Assembly (NCBI GenBank): GCA_027625915.1
Contig: JANTQA010000047.1
Span: forward strand, 17,608,001 to 17,672,000
Length of the DNA stretch: 64,000 bases
Source: Anaeramoeba flamelloides
Lineage: Eukaryota; Metamonada; Anaeramoebidae
Reading direction: 5' to 3'
The position numbers and the translations under genes were made by a program. Of the stretch, positions 32,376 to 43,574 are shown in pieces (within the stretch, counting starts at the first letter, position 1; the number at the start of each line of letters is the position of its first letter). The notes below the pieces were generated by a model. That model worked only from the letters and a program-made list of their open reading frames with translations, searched no databases and was not told the origin of the DNA.

Positions 32376-32486
32376 GAAGAATCTTGGTTGATCTTGACAA
32401 CCAAACACCTTTTTAATAACAACAAAATGATCCAAAACCAAGAATTAGAACTTTTTGGATTTGATCCTTTACTTTGGTGTTTGTGA
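32371..32486 (+). pseudogene. Truncated duplicate of the start of the 31812 gene
   Basis: 32371-32480 repeats 31765-31870 in direct orientation: GGTTGATCTT.ACAACCAAAC, TTTAATAACAACAAAATG, CCAAAACCA.GAATTAGAAC, TTTACTTTGG. The frame from 32427 gives MIQNQELELFGFDPLLWCL and stops. The copy covers the 5' flank and 17 codons, so it is a partial tandem duplication. Confidence 0.7.
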
Positions 32487-32699
32487 TTATAACACTTTTT
32501 CCAAATTTCAGGGATTGTAAACCTTAAATTTAATCTATATATGAGTTGTAAAATTCCTTCAGTTAAGGAGAGAATTCTCAAATGATTTCTTAAGGTGCAC
32601 TACAAATTCCATTACTTTTATTTTGGTTAAAGTTAAAAAGATCTTTTATTCACAGGTTACAAGAAATTATCCCTTTTTTTTTTATTATAACTGATAAAT

Positions 32700-32934
32700 T
32701 GCAATTTATGTTTGGAAATTTTTACTTGATTTTCCTTTTTGAAATTTTTCTGATCAAGCTTTGAATAAAGCATTTTATGAAGCCAAGTGTTAAGAAACAC
32801 TCTAAAATTAGTTTTTCTTCAAAATATTCTTTGTCATGTACTGTTTGATAAGAAAAAGTTCGAAGATTTATAAAAATAGAAATTGAACTAAAAATTTTTT
32901 GAAATTTATCAGAATTTATCAGTATTATTATTAT
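32700..32934 (-). repeat. Repeat R8 (reverse copy)
   Basis: This is an inverted copy of 29740-29960. It abuts the left edge of array C (GAGGAGAGGCGATTCAACAA). Confidence 0.7.
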
Positions 32935-33790
32935 TGAGGAGAGGCGATTCAACAAAATTACCTCCGGTTTCCCGTTAGGTTTTTTTTAATTTTTGTTTTG
33001 ATTAGAAAATCGATTTAATTTTCGAAACAAAAACAAAAAGTGAAAAAAACTGCCGTTAGCTTTTCTTGAGTTTTCTGTTTCTTTGTGAAGTGTTCTAGGT
33101 TTTTTGAGGTTTTCCATTTTATTTGTGAAGTGTTCTAGGTTTTTTTTTTACTTTAGAAATAAACCGAAAATTTTAATAAATTTTCAGTTTATTTCGAAAA
33201 GTAAAAAAAACCTAACGAAAATCTATTGATTTCCCAAATAAATAGAAAACTCAAAAAAACCTAACGAAAATCTATTGATTTTACAAATAAAACAGAAAAC
33301 CTCAAGAAAACCACCGTTAGTTTTTTTTTATTTCTGAAATTAAAAAAAAACTAGGCACTCTACGGCACTTGACGGCACTTGACGGCACTTCACGTTAGGT
33401 TTTCCAGAATTTCAGAAATAAACCGAAAATTTATTTAATTTTCAGTTTATAGCTCAAATTTTTAAAAACCACCTTTAACTTTTCCAGAATTTAAAAGAAT
33501 TGAGTAAAAACTTGGATTTTTATCTATGATTTAAATTCTGGAAAAGTGCTGTTAGGTTTTCTTGATTTTTCTGTTTATTTGTGAAGTGTTCTAGGTTTCG
33601 AAATAAACTGAAAATTAAAAAAAATTTCGGTTTATTCCAAAAAGTAAAAAAAACCTAACGAAAATCAATAGATTTTAACAAATAAAACTGAAGTTCTCAA
33701 GAAAATTGCCATTGTTAGGTTTTTTTAATTTTATAAATAAAAAAACCTAGGCACTCTCAATACTTCCTGAAACTCTGTATTTATTTGGAT
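32935..33790. repeat. Hairpin array C (most complete)
   Basis: Successive hairpins and words include 33136-33214 (AGGTTTTTTTTTACTTTAGA with its inverse, 33-35 bp stem), 33395-33475, 33478-33547 (TTTCCAGAATTTAAAAGAAT with inverse) and 33585-33655. The linkers CCTAACGAAAATCTATTGAT and GGCACTTGACGGCACTTGAC recur. Outer edges match the miniature copy at 22270-22410. The companion repeat follows at 34540. Confidence 0.8.
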
Positions 33791-34539
33791 TTTTTTTTAT
33801 CATAGCCCTAATGTAGACTAGACTATAGTTCTAAAACAAATAATTTTTGTTAAAAAATGAAGTTTTTTTGATTTTTACAGGAAAAGATTATCTCAAAAAT
33901 TGACATAAATTTTTTTTAATTCACAACAATTTGGGTTTTTGAAATTGTTCCAAATTAAATCGGTAATAAAAAGATCTAAATCCAATAACTTTCAATTTTA
34001 AAGTTTTTAGAATTAAATCTTTTAAAAACTTGCGATTTAAAGGCCTTTCCACTTTTTAGTTTTCATAAAAAGAGTTTCACAATTTTGAAAGTAAATAAAT
34101 ATTTTTCAGTTCAGGGAACTTTAAAAAAAAACAAAACAATTTCCAAAGGTTATTTTTTTTTTTAATTAGATTGTTTTTACCCCTTTTTGGGCTTATAGAA
34201 AATTACATCGGATATTTGAAATTTTAAAGAATATCGGGAATACGATTTGAAACTTGAAAGGATCAGAACTGTCAAACCGAAAGTCTAAAAAAAGTCTTGA
34301 AATTATTTCTATGGGATGTGTAATTCTTATCGTATATTTTTTATTCTACTTTTAAAAAATATAAACTCTGTTTCAGTCAAAGTGGCCCAAAGTTTTTTTC
34401 AAATATCAATTATTTTATATAATTGACCTTTGAAGAACAAATAAGAAATAAAGAGAATAATACACCTCAAAGAAATGTTGATACATGTCTGAAAGAATAT
34501 TAATAAATCAATAGCTTTTCTTAAAAATTGAAAAACTCA
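33791..34539. other. AT-rich stretch between array C and companion repeat
   Basis: No gene or clear repeat is visible. It is longer than the equivalent gap at 17.2 or 23.4 kb, so extra sequence may have inserted here. Confidence 0.35.
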
Positions 34540-35070
34540 AATTCTTAGGGCCCTATTGAGAAAAACAACGATGTTTGTTTTGAACTTCTACTGGTATTTG
34601 AATAATAAATATCAAACATTTTTCACTTCATTTTCCATACTTTTCTTTTAGAAATTAAGCCCTCAAACAAAGTTTGTTGGTATTTGTGGTCTCTATTTGA
34701 AAAAGTAAATGAAAATGACGTGAAAATTTTTCACATTTATTAAACAAATATCAAGATCAAAGATCAAATTGAATTCCAATAGAAATCAATATGATTTCTC
34801 AACAATCTTTACCTGGTTTCAATGACATTAGAATAACAAGTTTTGACCAAGTGACTATTGATCTTGCAATAAAAAATTTTTTGCAAATGAATGACGTTTT
34901 TAAAAAAAAATCGAAAAAAAAAAAACAAAAATGTGTAGAAATGTGAAAAAATGATTTCAATTTTAAAAATTTCCAAAATAAAATTTTTCTTCTAATAACT
35001 ATGCAAACCCTTTAAACACGTGTATTATACCATTACAACTGGCCCCTTTGACTGAAAAATAGTTTATATC
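34540..35070 (-). repeat. Companion repeat next to array C (reverse)
   Basis: Read on the minus strand it follows 22770-23330 closely: GCAAGATCAATAGTCACTTG, TGATTTCTATTGGAATTC, TTTGATATTTG, GTGAAAAATTTTCACGTC, GAGACCACAAATACCAACAA, GAAGTTCAAAACAAACATCG. The far end (CAGTCAAAGGGGCCAGTTGT) also matches 17.7 kb. Confidence 0.75.
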
Positions 35071-36090
35071 ACTATCAAAATTTAAGATCGAAAAAAAACC
35101 ATAATAGCCTTAGAATGACCTATATTAATTCTTAATGAATCAAGTTATTCAACATAGCTATTTTTATTTTGATATATCAGCACTTATGAATTCCAAGTGA
35201 TTTGACATTTATAATTAGATGTTTTATAAAACCTCTTTAAAAGATTTAAAAAAATAATTTAATTTAAAATCTTGATAATAAGGTGGGAATATTAATTATA
35301 ATTCTTAATGAATCAAGTGAAAAAAAAAATTGTTTCTTAAATTAACATAAATCAATAATAATGTATTAATTTTGAATATATTGTCTTTGTTCATATTAAA
35401 ACAAACATCTTCTTTTAAAATTTTTAGTTCAATAAACCAATTTACGATTCTGGGGTAATACTATGAGTTATATTTTCAACAATAAAACTTTTTAAATAAA
35501 CAATTTTTGATTTGTCATGGGATGGAAATGCGCCTTATAAATCCTTTTACATTTTAGAAAATAAATCAGAATCTATGCTTGGATGAGAAAAAAAAAAAAA
35601 AAATAAAAAAAATTTAATTTTAAATAGTATTATTTCATAAATACACACAGAATAAGATCCTTTTCGCAATTTTAAATCAATTCTCACCAATTTACAAATT
35701 TATGATTTATAAATCTACATATAATAATTCTTTTTTTTTTTTTTTTTTTCACTCAATTTATAAAAATGTGTTCTATTGTTTAATAGTATTAAATGAGTTT
35801 TCCAAATACAATTTTAAGATTGATAAAATATTTAAAGTAACAAAAAAGTATTAATTTATTAACAATTTATTATTATCGATCATTTAATTGATCTAAAAGT
35901 AATTGTGTGCGGGCCAGATATTAAAAATCAGGATTTAAGATTTTTAAAAGAGTATAAATGAGATCAAAAGCAAAGTTGAAAAATGTTAAAGATTAATTAT
36001 TTTAAATAACATCAGAATGATCTAAAGTAATATCTTAATCAAAATTATATTAATGAATCTTTAATTAATTAATTTATTTATTTTTATTTA
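35071..36090. other. Upstream flank of the E2F-like gene
   Basis: AT-rich with A and T runs. Around 35905-35975 a short coding-like patch (VIVCGPDIKNQDLRFLKEYK) is seen, without supporting splice evidence. No first exon for the winged helix could be assigned. Confidence 0.35.
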
Positions 36091-37353
36091 ATGAACCATT
36101 TAGAACCATGCACAAGAGAAATTATGGGAAATGTGACTGGATTTTCTCGGCAACGAATATGTACAGTTTTGTCTATTTACAAATCTGTAAATTTGATTTC
36201 GGATGATCAATCAAATGGGTATGTTTGCTGGAACCATGGGAATGGCCAAGTTATTTCTGAAATGAAACAATATCTGGAAAATGTTATTTTACTCCGCAAA
36301 AAGAAAAGAGAATTGGCTCAACGAGTCTTAGAACTTTCAAAAAAAATGAAAAATACAATTAATGAAAAAATTGAAAACCAAAATAATAAGAAAAAACCGA
36401 AAAGCAATTCATCAGAAATACAGCTATTAAAAACCGTAAATAAATCAGTAAATAATCTTTCTTTAATTTTAAAAATTCTGTTATCTATTCCTGAAAAAAA
36501 AAAAAATGAAAATAAACAAAATGAAAATGATATGAAAGATGAAAATTGTGATGAAGATGGAAATAATAATTATGATAACGGAAAAGAAAAAGAAAAAGAA
36601 GAAGATGATGATGATGGTGATGAAACAGATAAAGGTAAAATCAAAATTGAAACCAAATCAAATCTGAATCAAATTCAATCCGAAAAATTAATTAAAAGCG
36701 CCAGAAAGGCGATCAAATCAGTTCAGCAAACAAAAAATATACTTAAACGTTTAAATGAGGAATCAAAAAAACATCTTGAATTTAACAAATTATTTTTTAA
36801 AAAAAGATCCAACAAAAAAATCAGCTATAACCGAAATAAATTAAAATATTATTCTTCAGAAAATTCTGATTCAACAATTTCCTCTTTATCTTCTTCCTCT
36901 TCAGAATTGTCATTATATAATAAGTTTTCGCATAATAAAAAATTGAAATATGAATCAAAAAAAAATAAAAATTGTATCCGATCGAAAAGAAAATACTCAA
37001 AAAATAAAAAAAAGAAATTATATCAAAAAAATAAAAAAAAGATGAAGAACAAAATGAAAAGCAAAAATAAAAATAAATCGAAACACAAAATCAAACTGAA
37101 TAAAAAAAAAATTAATAAAAAATTATATCTTGACAACAATGAAAAAGAAAATACAACACACGATGAAACGGTTAATGATAAGTTAATGGAGAAATGGAGA
37201 AAGAAAAGTTCACAGGAAACAGAAGCTATACTTGCCATACTACGTCTCAAAACGAAAGAAACAGAAACCATCCAACCAATGACTTTAATGATCGATAACG
37301 AAATACAACAACTTGACACCTCTCAAAACATAACTAAGATTTGCCTTTTTTAA
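36091..37353 (+). CDS. Possible E2F/DP-like winged-helix protein with Lys-rich tail
   Basis: The frame gives 420 residues. Residues about 8-50 (IMGNVTGFSRQRICTVLSIY then KSVNLI...YVCWNHG) align with the second half of the E2F winged helix, whose hallmark is RRIYDI.NVLE...L......Y.W.G. A leucine-containing helix follows (about 54-95), as in the E2F dimerisation region. The first helix of the fold is missing, so an upstream exon or a later true start is likely; an acceptor-like ATTTAG/AACC lies at 36098-36103. The rest is acidic (EDDDDGDE near 170) and then strongly basic and disordered (KKNKNKSKHKIK). If correct, it is a nuclear DNA-binding regulator of cell-cycle genes. The E2F assignment is an inference from one motif. 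Confidence 0.5.
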   Translation: MNHLEPCTREIMGNVTGFSRQRICTVLSIYKSVNLISDDQSNGYVCWNHGNGQVISEMKQYLENVILLRKKKRELAQRVLELSKKMKNTINEKIENQNNKKKPKSNSSEIQLLKTVNKSVNNLSLILKILLSIPEKKKNENKQNENDMKDENCDEDGNNNYDNGKEKEKEEDDDDGDETDKGKIKIETKSNLNQIQSEKLIKSARKAIKSVQQTKNILKRLNEESKKHLEFNKLFFKKRSNKKISYNRNKLKYYSSENSDSTISSLSSSSSELSLYNKFSHNKKLKYESKKNKNCIRSKRKYSKNKKKKLYQKNKKKMKNKMKSKNKNKSKHKIKLNKKKINKKLYLDNNEKENTTHDETVNDKLMEKWRKKSSQETEAILAILRLKTKETETIQPMTLMIDNEIQQLDTSQNITKICLF

Positions 37354-38029
37354 AAGGGTTTATTCCTTGGAGAACCCCTATCTACTTTTGGGCAACAATT
37401 GACTCTCAAAAAAAAATAAATAAAAAATCAAATACTGATAAATTCAAAAAAAGTCAAAAGATTTTTAGTTCGATTTTCATTATTGTAGAAATATTGGTAA
37501 CTCTGCCACAAGGCATTTGTTTTTCGAGTACATTTAATAAACCAACTTTTTTAACAAAGTTTATTTGTATTGAACCAAAAAGTCTTTAATGTAAGCTGAG
37601 TGAAAACAAATTGAAAAATTGACTTGAAACAAAAAAGTTTGAAATCTTTTTTTTATATTTATCAGGATTGTTTAAAAAAGAAGAGTAATGTGTATTGGGG
37701 AAAATTCAACCAACTTTTATTTCCTTGTTATTTTTTATTACTTTTTTTTATATAATTTTCTAGTGATATCAAAAAAAAAAAAGAATTTTTGATATTTTTA
37801 TCAATTTTTTTTTATTATTGTTTTTTTTTTTCGAATCAAATACGATGTTTAACTTAAATATTAAACAAAAAAAAAATTATTGAACTATTTCGATTGTTTT
37901 TTATATTTTTATTTTGTAATTTTTTTTTTTTTTTCATTTTTAAAATTTTTGATTTACCTTATTAATTAATGAATGGTTGGTAAAATGTTCTTTTTGAATT
38001 CTATGTGTATTTAATCTATATTGAAAGAA
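37354..38029. other. 3' flank with R8-like fragment
   Basis: 37420-37480 (CTGATAAATTCAAAAAAAGT, GATTTTTAGTTCGATTTTCA) echoes the R8 repeat. The rest is T-rich with no gene. Confidence 0.35.
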
Positions 38030-38360
38030 AAATAGTTTCCTGTGAAAGAGTTCCAGTTGTAATGGATGGATTTCATATATTCAAAATGTTTGAATCAGAA
38101 TTAGAAGAAAAAATTCCATTTTTAAATTTTCAAAATTGAAATCAATTGTTTATATTTCTACACATTTTTTTTTTTTTTTTTTTTTTTTATTTTCTTTCAT
38201 TTTTTTAAAATTAATTGTTTTGTTTCAAATTTTTTTTTTTTAGGAAAAAGACCGAGATTCACTTGGTGTAAATGATTTATTTTATTGTTATATAAAGAGT
38301 GAAAATGATCATTGAAAAATCATTTTGATTTCATTTGGAAAATTCTTTTGCTTTCAATTG
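38030..38360 (+). repeat. Fragment of the companion repeat
   Basis: It matches 22790-23110: AGTTGTAATGGATGG, TTAGAAGAAAAAATTCCATTT, TTTTCAAAATTGAAATCA, GATTCACTTGGTGTAAATG, AAAATCATTTTGATTTCA. No array is attached, which shows the companion can move or persist alone. Confidence 0.6.
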
Positions 38361-38639
38361 GAGATCAAAATTAACATTCTTGGTTTCCTCTAGATGCCAT
38401 AAGAATTTTTTGGTTTTCACATCTTGAGAATAGGTATTTTAGTTTATTACTTTTAGTTTAGACAGATATCAACTATCCACTCAAGTCAATTATTTTTCTT
38501 ATTTCATTGATATTCTTAAGAAAATCGATTATACAAAACATTTGATTTTTTAAAACAAGTTGTTGTAACTTTGACAGTAAGAATGATTAATTATTATCCA
38601 ATATTCTAATATAAAATAAAAAAAACAATAGAGGTTTTG

Positions 38640-39945
38640 ATGGTAATAGATATTGACATTATATTAGAAAATAATTCGCCATACTATTTAAAAAAATTGT
38701 GATTAGTACTTCTTTATCACAAAAAATCATAAAATTGTGATATTTCATATTATCACAATAAAATAAATATGGCAAAAAAAAGAAAAATTATTTTTTAAAT
38801 TCATAATAAAAAATCCTCGCGTTTTTTACCAAGATAGAGACTTTTAGAATGATATCCCACTTTAAAAATGGTTGAAAGTGTTAGTAACAGTTGTCACCTG
38901 TCTTGAAGTATTTGAAAGTTTTGATAGGCAGGAAACTTTTATCAACTGAATGAAATTGTCTGTTGAATAAACATAATTTTTTTCAATTCTTTTTTTTTTT
39001 TTTACAAAATATAAAATCTCGAACAATTGTATGATCAAACTAATACTAATCCATTTCAACAAATTTACTTGTATATAATATATATATATATATATATATT
39101 TAAATGGAGTTATAATCTTCACAAGTCAAACAACCAAAAAAAAATAAAGAGTAATTTTCCTTCTTATTGATTATTGATCAAAAAAAAATCATTAAGCTAT
39201 ATTTGTGTTTTCTGTATAAATACAAAAACACTCAAAGAAGAACAATAAGAAGATGAAAAAAATTGTTGTAAAAATCTTAATAATTGGTGACCACGAGGGT
39301 TGGGTGTTTTTCAAGCTTTTGAAAAGTTATCCAACACCTTTTGGCTTTCCTTGAATATTGAAAAGTTTTAACTCAATAAATAGTTCTTTAAAGAACGGGT
39401 GAATGGTTGTTTTTTTTTAGGTTCTTTTATTTAACTTAATTTACTATGGTAATATCAACTGAGAAAATATTTATATATCTTTAGTAATTATTGTTGTTGA
39501 TGTAAAAGGATCGATAGGTTTAACACCCAAATCAAAAGATAATACAATAAAACTTTTCAATATGATTCTTGATTGAATCAAGTACATTTTTTGTTGTTTT
39601 TGAAAAAAATAACTATTTTTAATTTGTACCTGGAAATGATAATATTATTTTTTATTTATATTTAAATTATTTTTTCTCTTCTCATTTTTTTATTTGATAA
39701 ATTTTCTTTAATTTCTCCTTTCTCTAAATAAATAGAAAAACTATTTTTCACATAATTTGTTTTTTGATCAAAAAAAAATGTTTTGTAACAATATTGCCGA
39801 TTTGGTCCAATAATACATCAAATAGTATATCAAGTTACTTTTCAATAGCGATATTTGAGTATTTATCACGATTTTTAAATAATTATCACGATTTTATAGA
39901 ATATCGTGATTTTTCATAGTATCGCAAAAATATTGAATATTGCGA
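38640..39945. repeat. Region of TATCACGAT/TATCGCGAT-like words
   Basis: Short related words recur: ATAGCGATA, TATCACGAT twice, ATATCGTGAT, TATCGCA and TTGCGAT between 39845 and 39946, and continuing as ATCGAATATCGCGAT and TTATCGTGG beyond 40815. TTGTGATA/TATCACAA words cluster at 38690-38760. A (TA)n run lies at 39072-39100. CpG-containing words stand out in such AT-rich DNA. No gene is seen. Confidence 0.45.
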
Positions 39946-39948
39946 TTA

Positions 39949-40812
39949 CCATTGTGAAAAAAATTTGGGTTATTAAAAAAAATTGGTTCAGTCAAAAATT
40001 TGTTTTCGTTTTTTAAATAGTAAATATTCGCAAAATGATTTTTGATCAAAGTAAAATTTTATGAACAAATATTACATTTAAGAAAAACCAAAGTCACTAT
40101 CAATAATAATTTTCAAAGGTAATGTTATTTCCTTGTATTTTGACAATTTAGAATTACTGTGGAACTCTAAAATACAAAAATTCACTTTTAATTGTTAACT
40201 TTACTGAAAATGTTATTTTTTTTTATTAGGATATATTCAAATCTATTAATTCAATAAGACATTTACTATTGCTAATAAACGTGAATTTATCAAAGTTAAT
40301 CTTAAATATCCTTTTAAACCAAATTGAATAATAAAATCTTCCAAAAAAGCTATTTTTTCAGAATAGATTGTTTTCCACTAATGTTTTAAAATCAAAACTT
40401 CAAAATAACAAAATATCAAGATTTTAGAAACCCATTAAATACTTTAAATCTCCATAGAAAAACTTTAATTTAAAATACTTATTAATTTTTGGTCTTCCCA
40501 AACAATGAATAACTTGATCTTGGAATGTAATCTAATAAAAAAAAATAACATTTTTAGTAAAGTTAACAATTAAAAGTGAATTTTTGTATTTTAGAGTTCC
40601 ACAGTAATTCTAAAAGGTTAAAATGCAATAATTTAATATTATTTCTGAAAATTATTATTGATGGTGACTTTTGTTTTTCTTAAATGTAAGATTTGTTCAT
40701 AAAATTTTACTTTGATCAAAAATCATTTTGCTAATATTTACTATTTAAAAAACGAAAACAAATTTTTGACTGACCCAATTTTTTTTAATGACCCAAATTT
40801 TTTTCACAATGG
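39949..40812. mobile_element. 864 bp element with 281 bp inverted arms
   Basis: The arms 39949-40229 and 40532-40812 are about 90 percent identical when inverted, from the tip CCATTGTGAAAAAAATTTGG to the inner edge ..TTTTTTTTATTAG. TTA stands immediately outside each tip. A 3 bp TTA/TAA duplication is typical of PIF/Harbinger elements, which suggests a MITE of that kind. The 302 bp centre is non-coding. It split the CGAT-word region described above. Confidence 0.75.
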
Positions 40813-40959
40813 TTATATCGAATATCGCGATTTGATAAAAATAATAACCAGTATTTTGTAACTTTATCGTGGCTTTTGCATAGATATATTCAAATCCTCT
40901 AAAATATAATTTATTGTTCATTTTAAAAACTAATTTATGGTTGCTTTATTTTTGTCCAA

Positions 40960-41060
40960 TTTTTTTTACACAAATTATTTTATTATTATCAGAAATTTGT
41001 ATGAATTTTAAATTTTGGTCCTTAAATTTTGTTCAAAGGGTGTATCTTAAAATTGGAACT

Positions 41061-41065
<5 letters not shown>
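40960..41065. mobile_element. Decayed copy of the AAGGCACAAAC MITE
   Basis: Only the right arm is readable (TTTTGGTCCTTAAATTTTGT, TATCTTAAAATTGGAACTGA). Its terminal TA opens a (TA)n run at 41064-41111, suggesting insertion into a TA microsatellite. Confidence 0.55.
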
Positions 41066-41114
<49 letters not shown>

Positions 41115-41231
41115 CCATTTTGGAGATATTTAACACTATACAAAATCTGTTATTATTCACATGAATTGAACAATTGAAAGCTTACATTTTTGAACAGATA
41201 AAAAGTTTGCCACCCATTGTGTAAATTTAAA

Positions 41232-41274
<43 letters not shown>

Positions 41275-41969
41275 CTTAAAGAAAAAAGAGGAATTTTTCT
41301 ATTCTAAAATGAAATCGCCCAATTAAAAATATAAATTTATTCTGATTAGATACAACACAAAATGAACTAAAATAAGTAGCTCGGGTGTATTTAACCGAAT
41401 TAAAACAGTTTAAATTCAACCGAATGTGCATTGATAAGTGTTTCTGTGCCGTAAATGGATTTGATGTTTGCGTGATCTTAATACAATTGGGTCAATATAT
41501 AGTCCTCCAAAATTGTGAAAACAATATTTGTGAAACTTTTAAAATAATAATATATAAAAAAATACAAAAAAAAGACAATTTTGATAAAAAAATATTTATA
41601 TATAAAAAATGGAGCTTGATAGATGTACCCAATATATTCAGTCCAAATATAATATTTAATAATGTAAAATATTTCATTTGATCATGAATTGCTCAACTAT
41701 TTAGTTCACTTTAACAAATTAATTATCATGTGATCAAGAAATATTCAGTAAAAAGGACAGAAAACCACTCAATACAATGCTAAGAATGTAAGAAAAGATT
41801 TTTATTCGAATTTTTAACTTTTTTGAAGTTTCAAAATATCTTTTATTTCTTACTTTTTTATTTCGATTTCTTACCTTTATTTAAAAGATAATAATTTGAT
41901 TCTTTTTTCAAAGAACATCCATTTTTTTTGAGTTCTAATTTTTCAATTATTATTTTTAGGTTAAAAAAG

Positions 41970-42010
<41 letters not shown>
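41064..42010. repeat. Three (TA)n microsatellites
   Basis: Pure TA runs of roughly 30-48 bp lie at 41064-41111, 41237-41269 and 41974-42009. The DNA between them holds only weak, non-ATG frames that I do not accept as genes. Confidence 0.8.
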
Positions 42011-42013
<3 letters not shown>

Positions 42014-42039
42014 TCAAAATTTTCCTTAGAGCATCGGCT

Positions 42040-42860
42040 CGTGCCTATGTTTTCTTAGTAATTTCTATTTTATTTGCTACATGCATGGTTTTTCAGGGTT
42101 TTCTTTAATATTTGTAAAGTGTTCTATGTTTTTTTTTTGAGGTTTTCTATTTTATTTGTTAAGTGTATTGATTTTCCAAATAAATAGAATACTCAAAAAA
42201 ACATAACGAAAATGAATCGATTTAACAAATAAACATAAAACTTAAGAAAATACGTGGGTACTTTTACGGGGTCCAAAAGAATAGAGAAAATTCATCGTTT
42301 TTACTCGATTCTTTTAAATTCTGATAAACCTAACGATAGTTTTTTTTTAATTTGAGAAATAAACCTAAATTAAATAAATTTTTTTCAGTTCTTTCCAATT
42401 AAAAAAACATAATGAAGGTGTTCATAGTGTGCCATCAAGTGCCTGGTTTTCCAGAATTCAAAAGAAAAGAGAAAATTCATAGATTTAACTCAATTCTTTT
42501 AAATTCTGATAAACCTAACGATAGTTTTTTTTTAATTTGAGAAATAAACCTAAATTAAATAAATTTTTTTTAATTTTCACAAATTAAAAAAAAAACATAA
42601 TATAAAGTGCCTTAGAGTCCCGGCAAGTGCCAAGCTTTTTTTTAATTTTAGAAATTCAAAGAAAATTTAAAAAAATTTCTTTATATTTCTAAAATTAAAA
42701 AAAAAAAAACGAGGCTTTTCCAGAATTCAAAAGAATAGAGAAAAATCGTAGATTTTACTCGATTCTTTTGAATTCTGGAAAGGCTAACTGCAGTTTTTTC
42801 CCTTTTTGTTTTGGAAATCTATTGATTTTCTCATCAAAACAAAAATTTCAAAAAATCTAC
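42040..42860. repeat. Hairpin array D
   Basis: It contains three versions of the CCAGAATTCAAAAGAATAGA hairpin (about 42270-42325, 42443-42515, 42714-42785; the last is nearly perfect). It also has a directly repeated 65-70 bp block (TAAACCTAACGATAGTTTTT) at about 42320-42390 and 42508-42580, and a hairpin at 42640-42710. No companion repeat is seen within 1 kb. Confidence 0.75.
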
Positions 42861-42952
42861 AGCATACAATTTGATATTTTTCATGTATCTTCCTCTCGTC
42901 ATAAATCTAATATATAAAAATTATTACAATTGTTATAAAAATACCACAATTA

Positions 42953-43231
42953 TGTATTCTAATATTGCCAGTTTTAAATTTTCTCCTGAATCAAAATATG
43001 AAATCATCACTTACTCCGAATCTTGATTTTTTATTTATTTTCAATATTTATTGCTATCTTCAAAAAACACAGGATTTGGGTATAAAAGAGATCTATGATC
43101 ATTTTACAATTTCAATTTGTTTTATATTCTTAAGTTTCAATAAAGATAAAGAGAATATTTCTTTAACATCCATTAAAAGTCCCGAAATTCAAAAATTGAT
43201 CACAAAACTTGAAATGGGATACTCTCATTAA
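42953..43231 (+). pseudogene. Possible small gene or fragment upstream of clathrin light chain
   Basis: ATG 42953 opens a 24-codon frame (MYSNIASFKFSPESKYEIIT) that ends. An overlapping frame continues with protein-like sequence (DLGIKEIYDHFTIS, KENISLTSIKSPEIQKLITK) to a stop at 43231. The two could be parts of one gene broken by a shift or an unseen intron. No family is recognised. Confidence 0.25.
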
Positions 43232-43574
43232 ATTAACAAAACGACACTTGAGAGATCACAAGGTTTCTAATTTGAAGTTTGTAAAAATCACTCTTCAGAA
43301 TACAAATAACTTATCAAATTGAATTCCTAGTTCAGACTGTTTTCTCTTCACAGATTAAATATTTCGTTAAATTTTTTTTACATTCGTGAAAAAACTTTCT
43401 CTATTTACATTACACCAACAAAGACAGTGATAAAAAAAAAAACAAAAACAACTTGAAGACTTTATCTTACCCAAACAAATTAATAAATAAGAATAGAATT
43501 AACTTCTCAAAAATATAAAAAAATCAATTTATTTTTTCATAAAAAACTTTTTTTTCATCAAGTTAAATTTCAAA

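Noticed and set aside
41385-41681. 98-codon plus-strand frame
   Set aside because: Starts at GTG, sits among microsatellites and repeats, and has no family resemblance.
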